From Undaria pinnatifida (Eukaryota; Sar; Phaeophyceae; Laminariales; Alariaceae): a stretch of DNA of 64,000 nucleotides. The translations under genes and the position numbers were made by a program. The stretch covers positions 15,702,129 to 15,766,128 of the forward strand of contig JABAKD010000002.1 in the NCBI GenBank assembly GCA_012845835.1, written 5' to 3'. Shown here one piece after another: positions 11,932 to 23,101 of the stretch (the first letter of the stretch is position 1; the number at the start of each line of letters is the position of its first letter). The notes beneath the pieces are model-generated. The model had not been told where the DNA came from, searched no databases, and saw only the letters and a list, made by a program, of their open reading frames with translations.

Positions 11932-12725
11932 GGCCATTTCTTATGCAGTCGGATTCCGCCAGTCGAAAACGGCCCTTTTCGACTGGATTTTTTTTCGACT
12001 GGATTCTTCTGGTCCTTCTTCTTATCGTCAGTCGAGTCGATTTTATAGTTTTTGTGCTCTTGCTAGAGGCGGTTGGTGTGAGGGAGTATTGCTGTACAGC
12101 AGTCGACATCGGTTGGCAGCTCTGTGCTTCGCTCTTTCTCCGCGAGCAACGGCTCGGCGAACCCTCGTCCCAGCGAGTTGTTGGCTTGGGCTTAGCCGAC
12201 AGCCGCCAAAGCTACGTTCGTGGAGTTGCATTCAGCCGAGAGCCGCCAAAGCTACAGCAGCCGCAGCCGTTGTTGGCAGCATGGGATCGAGACCGCGCGC
12301 TGCTGCTGCCGTCGTGTGATACACGCTGCTGCTGAGCGGAGCTAGGAGTGCGCCACGCTGACTTGCTGCGAGAAGAAACAGCTGGGATAGCCAAGCCAGC
12401 GTCACCGCCTTGTAATATACAGTACTGCAGTGTGGTACTTGGTATGGGTGTGTGGCCGTGTGGCCGTGTGGGTGTGTGTTTGGTGGTGGGATGAGCGATG
12501 CGATCGGTTCAAAAAACACGTGTAAAACTTTTTCGACTGAGTTTTTCGACTGGAGGATCCAGTCGAAAAAGTCGAGTTTTTCGACTGGATCCGCCAGTCG
12601 GAATTCTCAGTCGAAAAAAGTTGAGTCGAAAAAGCCCTTTTTCGACTGCGTAAGAAAGCCTGATTTGGGATTCAGTCGAAAAAGGCCGTTTTTGACTGAC
12701 AAATCCGACTGCATAAGAAATGGCC
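11932..12725. mobile_element. PIF/Harbinger-like MITE, copy A (uninterrupted)
   Basis: 794-bp non-autonomous DNA transposon. The terminal inverted repeats begin GGCCATTTCTTATGCAGTCG and the first 22 bp are perfect at both ends; similarity continues for about 60 bp. It is flanked by the 3-bp target duplication TTA (11929-11931 and 12726-12728). A GGCC terminus with a 3-bp duplication matches the PIF/Harbinger superfamily as known. Subterminal regions are packed with TTTTCGACTGGA motifs in both orientations, which could be transposase binding sites. No transposase is encoded. Plus-strand frames inside it are incidental. Confidence 0.85.
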
Positions 12726-12785
12726 TTACTGTTCTGAGTCTCAAAAGGTCCCTTCAACTATCTCCGCATCTCCGCAGTTCACTGA

Positions 12786-13120
12786 AACTAGTTGCACCAG
12801 TTGTCTGAACAACTACTTACTGTAAATGCTGCGCAACTAGTTGTCCTGGACAACTACTCTTTGAAAAGCTGCGCAAATAGTTGTCCTGGACAACTACTCT
12901 TTGAAAAAGCTGCGCAAACAGTCCTTCTGGCTGCGCAACTAGTTGTCCAATTCCCAACTAACTACGTTTTGAAAAAGCTGCTGGACGACTACGTTTCAAA
13001 AGAGTTGCGCAAATAATAGTTGTCCTGGACAACTGCGTTTCAAAAAAACTTCGCAAATAGTTGTCCTGGACAACTACGAGTTAAAAAATCTGCGCAAATA
13101 GTCGTCCTGGACCACCATAC
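12786..13120. repeat. Minisatellite with AGTTGTCCTGGACAACT dyad, array 2
   Basis: About seven units of 40-50 bp, with the dyad followed by ACTCTTTGAAAAAGCTGCGCAAAT. Same family as array 1 at 0.9-1.2 kb, with slightly different spacer sequence. Confidence 0.85.
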
Positions 13121-13590
13121 GCAACTACAAGGTTCCCCTCCGGGAAATGCCTAGGGGAGTGGCGCAAGAACGAAATCCAAGCCTCCAATATCTGACTGCC
13201 TGTGGGCAAAAACGATGTACCTCGTGGTAGTGAAAACTATGTTCTTGTCCGCAGCTCGAGAAGCGGAGTGTGGGGAGGCGCCCTCCCGAGGACGGTTCGC
13301 TCTCTCCCCATCGTGGTGGAGAACCGTAAAGAAGTGGTAATCCCATCAGTACGTGCCCAGCACGAATACTCGTACGATGCGGACTTTTTGTACGGGCGAC
13401 TCTTATGCAGTAAAATTTGCGTGGTAAAAAAGACGTGGACGAAAGGTGGATTTGCAACCGGCAAAAATAAATAAGTCACCAGTTGTTCCGTGCGCCGTCT
13501 TTCCATCGTGGTTTTGATGTTTTTTTCTTTGTTTCCTGTTGTTTCGTATGGGAAGCAGCAATTTCAGAAAAGGTACTCTTCTTGTCTTGT

Positions 13591-13815
13591 TGAGCCAGAT
13601 ATCGAACTTCACGATGATGAGTGATCCACGCCAGGATGGGCAATCACCCCCCTTCACCACCAGCTCGTTGCAGAGAGTGCACCGAATGAGGAACTGTAGG
13701 GCTTGTTGAGCCAGATATTGAACTTCACGATGAGTGATCCACGCCAGGATGGGCAATCATCCCCCTTCACCACCAACTCGTCGCAGAGAGTGCACCGAAT
13801 GAGGAACTGAAGGGC
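13591..13815 (-). repeat. About 120-bp tandem duplication with Cys-containing open frame
   Basis: Two adjacent near-identical copies. On the minus strand both encode FLIRCTLC(N/D)ELVVKG followed by DCPSWRGSLI and KF(D/N)IWLNK. The C-x2-C and later Cys suggest part of a zinc-binding fold, but no family is recognised. The two copies sit in different overlapping frames (13403-13756 and 13654-13851), so the duplication broke whatever frame existed. Confidence 0.6.
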
Positions 13816-13856
13816 TTCTATTGCCGCTGAGACAGAGAAGCCCTCTCTCATGGAGC

Positions 13857-15015
13857 GTCAGCGCCTATGTCCACTGCTGTTTTCTTCTTTGATTCAAGAA
13901 AAATTACGCTGGATTGTTTTGATCGTCGTCCGATCCAAAATCGTCCCGTCGTGGAGACGAAAACAACTCGCCGAAGCGTAGCGAGGACTCGCCACGCGCA
14001 CGTACATGATGTATCCTACTACTACTGCTGCCGTACTGCTGCTGTGCGGCAGGGTTGTACGCGTAGCGTTGTGCTGTTCTCATGTTGTCTGGCGCCTCTC
14101 ATCTGTGGTGTGAGCAAAAACGACACACAACATGACCCCTCTGTTGAGTGCGTAAAAATACTCTCTTTGGACGTTAATGTAAGGATGGGTTGGTATATAA
14201 ATTACCATAAAAAATGTTCCTATATTACCGCCCAGATTGGCGCGATCTATGGACATGCATGGGAGCTACGCACGAAGCGGCAGCACAGCATGAAATATGG
14301 GGTATGGTGGAGTGACAAATGGCACGCTCCGATCAAAGAATCAGCTTTTTCAACAGCAGCCACACGTGCATAGAGTTGCAGGCTGCTGCTGCTAGGGGGC
14401 TGGACCGCTGCTGGGCGGCAGGATCGTAGCGTGGTGCCCTCAGCGCCTATATCCACTACTGTTTGCTTCTTAGATTCAAGAAAAATTACGCTGGATCGTT
14501 TTGATCGTCGTCCGACTCAAAATCGTCCCCTCGTGGAGACGAAAGCAACTCGCGCCAGAATAGCGAGGACACACCACGGGCACGTATATAATGTATCCTG
14601 CTTCTGCTGCTGTGCCGCAGGGTTGTACACGTAGCGTTGTGCTTTCCTCATATTGTCTGGTGCCTGGCATCTGTGGTGTGAGCAAAATCTCCAACACAAC
14701 ACATTACCCCTCTGGTATGTACCAGGTATGTAAAAATATACTGCCTCTTTGGACGTAAATGTAAAGGATGGGTTGGTATATAAATTACCATAAAAATGTT
14801 CCTGTATTACCGCCCAAATTGGCGCGATCTATGAACATGCAACTGAGATGCGTCCGAAGCGGCAGCACAGCAGAAATATGGGGTATGGTGGAGTGACAAA
14901 TGGCACGCTCCGATCAAAGAGTCAGCTTCTACAACAGCAGCCACACACGCATAGAGTTGCAGGCTGCTGCTGCTGGGGAGCTGGACTGCTGCTGGGCGGC
15001 AGGATCGTAGCGTGG
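13857..15015. repeat. About 580-bp tandem duplication
   Basis: Copy 1 spans about 13857-14440 and copy 2 about 14441-15015. Shared landmarks in order are TTCAAGAAAAATTACGCTGG, a CCTCGTGGAGACGAAA-like phrase, TTGGTATATAAATTACCATA, GGGGTATGGTGGAGTGACAA and a closing GGCAGGATCGTAGCGTGGTG. Divergence between copies includes small indels. No conserved long frame exists in both. Confidence 0.85.
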
Positions 15016-15354
15016 TGCTCTGTGCAAGAAGAGGGAAATGTGCGTGTACCCTCTAGCAGAAGAACCCTGTTTGCATCCAATTTTTACGTGCGTACACAGG
15101 GATAGGGGATGCCGAAACCCAATCCCCGGGGATGTTGCGGAAACCAGGGGGTTTGCCTTATCCGTGCCCAAGTCCAAAAAAGTTTAAAAGGCTTGCCACG
15201 CGCTGGACGCACTGCACGGATCGCGCCCAAACCTCGGGCAACGTGACCGCATGGGTCGAATTGTGCCCACCCCATCTGACGTTTCGGATAAAAGTGCGAG
15301 CGCGAAGAATTGTGCCCGAAGGAAAAAATCAATGACAATTATACGTGTGCATAC

Positions 15355-16085
15355 AAGGCTTCCCTTCGGGGAGTGGGGTGTTCCCCACGGGGCGACGCTA
15401 GCTGGCATGCCGGAGGGGGGCATGATAGCTGAAGTCGCCCAGAGGGGCACACCCCACTCCCCGAAGGGGAAAGTTGTCATCATGGGGGCATGACAGCTGG
15501 CGTCGCCCAGAGGGGCACACCCCACCCCCCGAAGGGGAAAGTTGTCATGCGCTGAGTGGTTTGGAGTCACAAGAATAGGGAAATGCATATGACTGATCAT
15601 GCGGCATCGTAGCGAAGTGTTGTGTAGTTTCGACGCGGCGTTTTAGAGTACACAGCATGTGTCCGGTTGGCCAAGCTGTGGAGGTAGCGGTAAGGGGGAA
15701 TTGGAAAATATGACATTTATAAACATGTTACATAATTTTTGCGCGGCAGCGATGTCGATGTATGAAGCATAGGCGTTGGGATGGAAAGTGGGGGGTGTTC
15801 CCCGCGGGATGACGCAAGATGGCATGCCACAGGGAAAGACTGACCAATCATCCGCGGTAGTATGTGGGTCATACCTTGCATACGTAACATAAACTTGTGA
15901 ATTGACGTTGTACCCTGGTTAAAAAAACGCACATTTTTTTTTGTCTCGAAGCGCGACGTCCATATTTCTGGCGTTCGTCAAAACTTGCGATTCGCACGAT
16001 TTTCATATCGAGTATACGACCTCGGAGAGTGGGGTGTTCGCCGTGGAGTGACGCAATCTGGCATGCTGTAGGGAGGCATGAGTTA
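15355..16085. repeat. Cluster of GAGTGGGGTGTTCCCC / CCGAAGGGGAAA repeats
   Basis: At least five diverged copies of a 50-70-bp unit containing GTGGGGTGTTCCCC, then GACGC, then TGGCATGCC, in both orientations (15365-15425, 15440-15480, 15490-15545, 15785-15832, 16028-16082). Adjacent oppositely oriented copies make a strong hairpin across 15355-15480. Related fragments with CCGAAGGGGAA occur near 47710 and 49718, and an inverted one (GGTTCCCCTCCGGGAAA) near 13132. Confidence 0.7.
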
Positions 16086-16479
16086 AAACTTGAGGTCGTA
16101 CACAGCGACGGTCGAGGTCTCAGGATGTCGGACGATATCTAGCAAAGCTCAAAGACCGAGGTGGAGCGACCGAGCGACCGGGCGCCGGTAGCGGACCGAT
16201 CGGCGATTCCTTTGGCGGCGAGACCAAGCTCTCCTGCCTGTGTGGGCTCCCCTTCTGTACTGGGTGTCCACCACATCCCCCCTCGTTACAGGTACTTACG
16301 TAGTACACTGGTGCAACAGTTTCTACGCATTATTGAACGCAGGAATGTGGAAGATCTGTGTGTAAACGTATTTCTTGAAAAATAATGGAACTATCGGAAA
16401 AAAAAAATGATTATGATAAAACGATCGTCGCAAAAAAACTGATGCATCACACACATCGTATACATAAAACGATGTTGGA

Positions 16480-16850
16480 ACAAAGAGCAGAAATTGAAAA
16501 AGGACGCCATTTGAAAATGCGAACAAAATCACCGCCACCCATGCAGAGCCCTTGAAAAAATAGCAGCATGTACTCGTACAATATGTGATTTATACACAGC
16601 AGAAGAGTACCGGTGGCAGCATCGTGCAGCAGAAACAATCCTTTCACAGCAGCACTATTAATAGAGCAAATGGAAAACACAAAAAAGGCAAAAATCGAGG
16701 ATAAATCGCCGCCCTCCATTAGGAGCCCTTGTAAGCTCTTGTGAATGCAACAACTGGTACGTGATCGAAAATTTTGGGTTTCGTGATTTGGACGGAAAAT
16801 AGCGGCACTGAACAGCAGTACTGTTAAACGAGCAATCACAGAGAACACCA
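16480..16850. repeat. Loose 190-bp tandem pair
   Basis: Two diverged segments share CACCGCCACCCATG..GAGCCCTTG (near 16530) and TCGCCGCCCTCCATT..GAGCCCTTG (near 16705), each preceded by A-rich sequence. No gene seen. Confidence 0.5.
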
Positions 16851-16861
16851 AATGGTCAAGA

Positions 16862-16935
16862 AAATGAAAAACGTCAATTGTGAGTACGACCGATTCAATG
16901 GTTGAAACTCAACTTTGCGAGCTGCTTGGTACATC
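16862..16935 (+). repeat. AACGTCAG dispersed repeat copy
   Basis: One copy of a dispersed unit running AACGTCA, TGTGAGTACGACCGAT, GGTTGAAACTCAACTTTGC, AGCTGC, GGTAC. Other copies are at 21690-21709 plus 22474-22520, 47985-48050, 48098-48136 (inverted), 53190-53245, 55015-55080, 55515-55575 and a short match near 90. Confidence 0.75.
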
Positions 16936-16944
16936 CCTACAAGG

Positions 16945-17530
16945 GTTTTGCTCCGCGGGCGGCTGACGCCCCCCGCTACGCTCGCGCAAGGTGGAAGCTC
17001 TCAACTAAATGTGAAGGAGGCAGAAAGAAGGGGCCCATTATTTAGTGCAACTAGCGATTTGATAATGCCAAGAGCTCCTTGTGCGGAGCTGATTGCCCTG
17101 TCTGTGCTGTGCTGTATGTTGGCGATGTCACGTTCTGATCGGCAGTAGTACCGGGTGAAATTTGCGAAGAACAAGTCGTGAAGAGGACCAAGATGGAGGA
17201 CAAAACCAACGACGAAAGAACAAAGGCGAGTACACACACGTACAACTGGTACCTGGTACCTTGTACTTCGCCTAGTACCTTGTGGTACTCTGTGTGTTCT
17301 ATAGGATGCACAGGACTCCGCTCCGCGGGCGGCTGACGCCGCCCGCTACGCTCGCGCAAGGAAGAATGCAACTGGAACATGTAAAGGGGGCAGGAATAAG
17401 AGGCCCGTGATTATTTGGTGCGAATAGCAAATTGATATTGCGAAGACAAGGTGCTTGTGCAGAGCTAATTGCCCTGCGCTGTGCTGTGTGCTTGATGTCA
17501 CGTTCTGAACGGCAGTACGTGTGATATTTG
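16945..17530. repeat. About 375-bp tandem duplication carrying a GC hairpin
   Basis: Copy 1 (about 16945-17150) and copy 2 (about 17322-17530) share GCTCCGCGGGCGGCTGACGC, CGCTACGCTCGCGCAAGG, AGGCAGRAA and a GCAGAGCTAATTGCCCTG-like stretch. In copy 2 a perfect 9-bp stem GCGGGCGGC with a TGAC loop lies at 17325-17346; copy 1 has a mismatch in the same stem. A run of TACCTGGTA-type motifs lies between the copies near 17250. Confidence 0.75.
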
Positions 17531-17585
17531 CGGGGGGGCGGAACATGGGGACTGTATTGCGGTTTGGGATCGTTCGGGTTTAATT

Positions 17586-17680
17586 CATGCATGAGTTCTC
17601 TGCTCGACTTGCCTCTACCCTGTGGTTGGGAGACTTAATACAATGACTTGAAACCTACCCCGCTTGGAGCTAACGAACAC
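17586..17680 (+). repeat. About 95-bp direct repeat, copy 1
   Basis: Shares TGCTCGACTTG, CTCTACCCTGTGGTTGGGAG and CTTGGAGCTAACGAACA with 20382-20473. The copies are 2.8 kb apart in the same orientation; the ends are not TG..CA, so they are not called LTRs. Confidence 0.75.
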
Positions 17681-17699
17681 TTTAGAGACGAAGCGATTT

Positions 17700-18870
17700 G
17701 GTCTAGCCTCACGAGGGGTCTACGGGCCAGCATTATTGGAACAGGGCCATGTTTTCGTCGAAGCTTGGTAGGGAAGAAAGGACCATGTTTGTGGAGCCAA
17801 CCTTTTTCGAGATCAGCGGAGACAAGCAGGCAAAGCGCAAGGAGGAGTCCGGTGAGGAGAAGGAGAGAGCCACCGCTGGTATGGCAGGGAGAGATGCTGT
17901 ATGTACTGCCATCGTCGGAATTCTCCGATGGTGGGAGAGGGAGGGCAGCTTGATAGGCGAGTTATCTTCGGACCCGGAGATGATGTTTTTGTGGAGACGT
18001 CGTTTTCAGGGAGGGCCGCTGCTGCTGTAGATTACGTACAGCAGTAGTAGCTAAAGCCCTACGGTGGAACATGACCGTAGGCAAGGAGTAGCAGCAGCTT
18101 ACGTCCATGGTCATAGCGTAACCTAGGACACCCTCACCGTATAAAGCGGATAGGGGGGTTTACAGCAGCAGCTAAAAGCCCTATGGCGGAAGTACAGCCG
18201 TAGGCACCCTCGCCGTGTGTTGCGAGCGGGGGGATTTAAGTCGCGCGGCATTTATTTTGTTATATATTCGCCTTCCGCCCTCTTCTTCAGAAGGTTGGTT
18301 GTGGAGGCAGCAGGTATGGGCTATCTGCATTTTCCGCGAGAGGTCACATGGCCGCCAGCCGTATGCACCCTACCATGGGGAGTGATTTGGTAGGGCAAAG
18401 CCGCGCGGCATAATAGCCGCGTGCTTCCTGCTGCCGGTAACAGTAAGGACGTCGGGTAATCGTAGGCTGCCTGCAGCAGTACGAAATAACAATGGGGTTT
18501 CGTCCTGGCAACAAGTCAAGCGGCATGGCCGCACGCACTCCATGATATGCAGCAACAACAGCAGCAGCAGGAGAGGTCATTGAGGGAGCAGATCGGTTCA
18601 TTATTTCTTCGGCCGGAGCGTTGTGGTTCTGCAACATCGCGGGGCGGGGGGGGGGGACCAAGTCTGGTCAAAGTGGTCAACTTATTTCTAGGATGGATTC
18701 ACTTCTCGATCGAAACATCGTTTTTGGTCGAATATGACGTTTATTTATTTACGGCAAGAGTGAAGACCCGTTAAAAAGTAGGCGATTTATTTGCGGTTAC
18801 AGTGGAGACTCGCAGATAGTATCATCTAAAATTCGTTCTGGATGGTATACGTAGCCTTTTTCTCCTGGTA
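17700..18870. other. Unassigned region with a GCAGCAG-rich core
   Basis: Plus-strand frame 17749-18030 (93 residues, charged in its middle) is unrecognised. Between about 18030 and 18230 the phrase CCCTA(C/T)GG(T/C)GGAA and CCGTAGGCA recur twice, marking a small duplication. No gene is called. Confidence 0.35.
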
Positions 18871-19115
18871 GTTTTGAAGTGTGTTTTCATGTTCAAAACA
18901 AATAGTCTTTGTAAATGCGAAAAACTTGTAGTGTTTTTCTGGTTCAGGCAGGGCCAGAAGAGAACTGGTGGAGCTGATATTCATACTATAGCGCCTCGTA
19001 GTTTCGAGTGTGTTCTTTTATGTTCAAATCAAACAGTCTTTGCAAATCCGAAAAACTTGTAGTGTTTTTCTGGTGTAGACAGGACCAGAAGGGACCTGGT
19101 GGAGCTGATATACAT
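18870..19115. repeat. About 137-bp tandem duplication
   Basis: Two copies of a unit containing GTGTGTT, TATGTTCAAA, CAGTCTTTG, CGAAAAACTTGTAGTGTTTT, TCTGGT, GACCAGAAG and GGTGGAGCTGATAT, at about 18870-19000 and 19008-19112. Confidence 0.8.
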
Positions 19116-20380
19116 ACAATAACGATTTGGAGAAAAGGATACATAGGTGAACCATATTGGGAGGTGTGCCGCTAATGTATGGTATTGATGGTGGCACTGA
19201 TTGTATTGAATTTTGCGGGTATCTCGTGTTTTGGCAGTAGTCTTCTGATTGATTGCAAAGTAGAGGTGGGCATATTCATTATTGATTGGTTGTTTTACCA
19301 CAGTATCATTTTGCGAATGCTTGTTCGCAAAAGGCGAGTGAAACACCAAATGTTTTTGCGATGGTCGAATAGTTTGCGTAGCTGGGAGGGCTTGAGCTGT
19401 TCGTATCGACAGTGGCGGCATTTTAATTGTTTCTCTATGCGATTATTTGGAGCTATAGCAAACAAAAGCCAAAATGAGAGTATTTTCGGTTTTATGGTGG
19501 TTTGCAAATGACCAATATTTCGGGTAATCACGCTTGTTGGCGAGGATTGGTTACACTGGCTTATGAGTCTTGCTGGTATCTCTTGTTTATGGTTGCCTAC
19601 GTGAGTTGACGAGATGGGGTGGGGCATCATGGGGTGGGGCATCCTTGTGACCGTACAGTACAGGACATACTAGTCTCAAATGAGAAAGGGGGTGCAAAGT
19701 CACAATTAGTCATTGGATTGCCGATGTTGATTTTCCGAACTATATGGGTGGTTGCAATCTTGTTTGGGAATTCGAAGGATGAGATATGTTCAGAATTCCA
19801 TTTAATTCTCAAGCAAGTTTTCGCATTTGTGTTGCAATGAAAAACGGGGTGGCTTGTGGATGGTCAGATACTCCTTGTATCAGGGAGGGCGTAGGCTAAT
19901 TTTCGCGTCCAATAAATTCTGTGTTTGCGGACAATAATTTATGGTATATTTTTTTACCGGTATGATCTGTGTATGTATCTATGGCGGTAGTAGGGGACAA
20001 CGGGAGACCTTTGTCCGGGTGACCTTGCGATCTCTGGTATTTTATCTGTCGCACTTAGTTGTTGCCCTGAAGGCGCGGCTGTTGTAATCTCTTCTTGTGA
20101 GAGTATGGAAGAGGTTTTCGCTCATGGAGATGAGTTTCCTCTTGCCATTTTTAGTTGTTTTAGGTGATGGAATCGAGTCAATTGTTGATTCGTCACTGTC
20201 TTGTGAAAAATCCAGGAGGGTGTTGATCTGGGATTTTCAGTATGACAGTTACGTATCAGTTTCGTGCCAGTTCGGGCTTCTGGACTATTATTGGGTACTT
20301 AGTAGTACCTGGTTGGCGTTCTTGATGGTAGACTGCTGTGCGCTCTCGCTCGGGAGCTCACTCTTCTCTTAACTCTCACG
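19116..20380. other. T-rich unassigned region
   Basis: Short frames on both strands (19179-19511 plus; 19029-19421 and 19295-19642 minus) overlap each other and show no domain. Nothing recognisable. Confidence 0.35.
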
Positions 20381-20381
20381 C

Positions 20382-20475
20382 ATGAGTTATCTGCTCGACT
20401 TGTCTCTACCCTGTGGTTGGGAGACGTAATACGATTACTTGAAGCCTACCTCGCTTGGAGCTAACGAACAGACCA
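20382..20475 (+). repeat. About 95-bp direct repeat, copy 2
   Basis: Second copy of 17586-17680. It is followed at 20476-20845 by a further internal duplication sharing GCCATTGAAGGCAGGC(G/A)GG and AATAATTCGGGAAGCGGAGCC (near 20562 and 20817). Confidence 0.75.
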
Positions 20476-20850
20476 TGCCATCGAAGGCAGGCGGGGCTTG
20501 GAGCTGGGCGCAGAGGCGTCTGTGCTTCCCACATACATCAACAGCGGGTCAGTACAAATGTGCTCGAATAATTCGGGAAGCGGAGCCCGACATTCATTGG
20601 GTTGAAATGAGTTGACCGTGGATTGATTTCATCTCGACCACGCCATTGAAGGCAGGCAGGGCTTGGGGCGTGGCGCAGAGGCGGGGCGACCCTGTGTGCT
20701 CGCGACATTCATCAATATATGGGCTGCGTACGTGAAAGCACTGCCGCTGCTGTCATAGGCGAGCACACGCCACACGCACGGTAACTAAGAGCAGAGGGTC
20801 AGTATGAGTGCGCTCGAATAATTCGGGAAGCGGAGCCTCGCTCGAAATGG

Positions 20851-21223
20851 TGTTAAGGTATTAGTGGGGTATTAGTCCGTTTGACCACTTGCAAAAGGTT
20901 AACCAATAGCTTACCCAAACTAAGCCTTATAACACTCTCCCCCCCTGAAACGGCGGGATAGCAGGTCGGCCGGATATACGGGCGGACCTGTCAATTATCC
21001 AAGCCGTTTCATTCCCTGGGGATACCAGGAAGAGTATTTTTCAAGTTCGACATGGGAAAATCTGAAAAGTTTATTATTGTGGATGGTGGGGATCGAACCC
21101 ACGACCCAAAAAACCCATGGTCTGTCGACGACGCCATTTGTTGAGGAATTTATTGGGGTATTAGTCCGTTTGACCACTTGCAAAAGGTTAAACAATAGCT
21201 TACCCAAACTAAGCCTTATAACA
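20851..21223 (-). mobile_element. TRIM retroelement copy 1
   Basis: Miniature LTR element read on the minus strand. Direct terminal repeats of 84-85 bp (20851-20934 and 21139-21223) run TGTTATAAGG to the AACA end. Immediately after the upstream LTR (minus orientation) lies a candidate primer-binding site beginning TGGCGTCGTCGACAGACC. Immediately before the downstream LTR lies a polypurine tract (complement of CTCTCCCCCCC, 20935-20945). Flanks share ATGG (20847-20850 and 21224-21227). The internal region has no coding capacity. It contains a tRNA-like T arm (stem GTGGG, loop TTCGATC). Confidence 0.85.
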
Positions 21224-21544
21224 ATGGGTTGACCGTGGGTTGGTTATACTTGATAATATAATTGAAAAAAGTGCGCTCAAAATCCCATGCTATAATCCTA
21301 TTAATAGTGGAAAGTGCCCCAAAAAAAGTGCGCTCAGAATTTAAGTCCGATTTTTTCATCTCCCTGGCGGAGTACCAAAGAGTTACACTCTTAGAAAAAG
21401 TGTAAAAGCTGGATAGAATCACTCCTGCTAAGGTGATAAGTTATTAATACTGTTGGGTTTTATTAGTAATCTGATAATGCCAATCTGATTTTATTACGTG
21501 TGCTACCCACAACAACAGTTGTAATAGGGATGATTTAGAAAATA

Positions 21545-21635
21545 TAGCTTAAGCTCACGACACTTACTTCCACATGTTTTCGTGCACATCGTGTGTCAAG
21601 TTAACTCCTCCATTGTATTCGCAAAATCATCGTAT
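21545..21635. repeat. Small SINE-like element, partial copy 1
   Basis: Shares AGCTTAAGCTCACGACACTT, a CCACATGTTTTCGTGCACATCG-like stretch and GTATTCGCAA with the elements at 49857-50000 and 63067-63215. No clear A-tail remains here. Confidence 0.6.
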
Positions 21636-21709
21636 TTCAATTGGCTGTTGATGCTCACCCTGCCAACATCGGTAGGACAAACGAGCGGCAAGTGCATCAC
21701 GCAGCTTGC

Positions 21710-22473
21710 TGTTATAAGGCTTAGTTTGGGTAAGCTATTAGTTAACCCTTTGCAAGTGGTCAAACGGACTAATACTCCACTGATTCCTCAACAAATGGCG
21801 TCGTCGACAGACCATGGGTCTTTTGGGTCGTGGGTTCAAATCCACAACAATAATTTTTTTCAGACTTTCCCCATGTCGAACTTGAAAAATACTCTCCCCT
21901 ATACCCCCAGGAAATGAAACCGCTTGGATATTGGCAGGTCCGCCTGTATATCCGGCCGACCTGGTATCCCGCCATCCCGCCGTTTCAGGGGGGGGGGGGT
22001 TAATAAGGCTTAGTTTGGGAAGCTATCGGTTAACCTTTTGCAAGTGGTCAAACGGACTAATACCCCACTAATTCCTTAACAAATGGCGTCGTCGACGGAC
22101 CATGTTTTTTTTGGGTCGTGGGTTCAAGTCCTTGGTTAACCTTTTGCAAGTGGTCAAAACGGACTAATACCCCACTAATACATTAACAAATGGCGTCGTC
22201 GGCAGGACCATGGGTTTTTTGGGTCTTGGGTTCAAATCCCACCATCCACAATAATAAATCTTTTTCAGGCTTTCCATGTCGAACTTGAAAAAATATACTC
22301 TCCCCGGTATACCCAGGAAATGAAAACCGCTTGGATATTGACAGGGCCGCCCGTATATATGGCCGACCTGGTATCCCGCCGTTTCAGGGGGGGGTGTTAT
22401 AAGGCTTAGTGAAGCTGTTGGTTAACCTTTTGCAAGTGGTCAAACGGACTAATACCCCACTAACACCTTAACA
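21710..22473 (+). mobile_element. TRIM retroelement copy 2, tandem (multi-LTR) form
   Basis: Layout: LTR 21710-21793, internal region, LTR 21999-22081, truncated internal region to about 22131, LTR fragment about 22132-22188, full internal region, LTR 22395-22473. The whole array is flanked by one 4-bp duplication TTGC (21706-21709 and 22474-22477), so it behaves as a single insertion that grew by LTR-LTR recombination or template switching. The target is the dispersed AACGTCAG repeat: joining the flanks restores GCAGCTTGCAAAGATGAG, which is also found uninterrupted elsewhere in the window. Polypurine tracts of 8-13 G precede the inner and right LTRs. Confidence 0.85.
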
Positions 22474-22601
22474 TTGCAAAGATGAGTATCGACCCTAAAT
22501 TTATCGAACTCACAGCTGACGTGTTTAGAAAAAAAATCGAGCTATTGCACCGACGCGTCACGATTATTGTTCAAGTATGATATAATAATACGTGTGGGTG
22601 C

Positions 22602-22974
22602 TGTTAAGGGCTTTAGTGGGGTATTGGTCCGTTAGACCACTTGCAACTGGTTAACCGATAGCTTACCCAAACTAAGCCTTATGACACTCTCCCCCCCTGA
22701 AACGGCGGGATAGCAGGTCGGCCGGATATACGGCGGACCTGTCAATATCCAAGCCGTTTCCTTTCCTGGGCATACCGGGGAGAGTATTTTCCAAGTTCGA
22801 CATGGGGAAAGTCTGAAAAAGTTTATTATGGTGGATGTGGGGCTTGAACCCACGACCCAAAATACCCCTAGTCTGTCGACGACGCCATTTGTTAAGGACT
22901 TTAGTGGGGTATTGGTCCGTTTGACCACTTGCAACTGGTTAACCGATAGCTTACCCAAACTAACCCTTATAACA
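22602..22974 (-). mobile_element. TRIM retroelement copy 3
   Basis: Complete minus-orientation copy. LTRs 22602-22686 and 22890-22974 (85 bp each) differ at about four positions. The 4-bp target duplication GTGC is at 22598-22601 and 22975-22978. Primer-binding-site and polypurine-tract positions are as in the other copies. Confidence 0.9.
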
Positions 22975-23101
22975 GTGCGTTGCTCCCCTGTCCACCGTGG
23001 CAATTTCTGCGGATAGTACCTAGCTGAGCCCGCACTGTCCTTTTCCTCCGTTAGGATGGTTTCCGGATATCGGAAGACGCTCAGTCCATGTCCCTGAACC
23101 T

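Noticed and set aside
17586-20475. The 95-bp direct repeats as LTRs of a 2.8-kb retroelement
   Set aside because: No TG..CA ends, primer-binding site, polypurine tract or pol-like frame between them.
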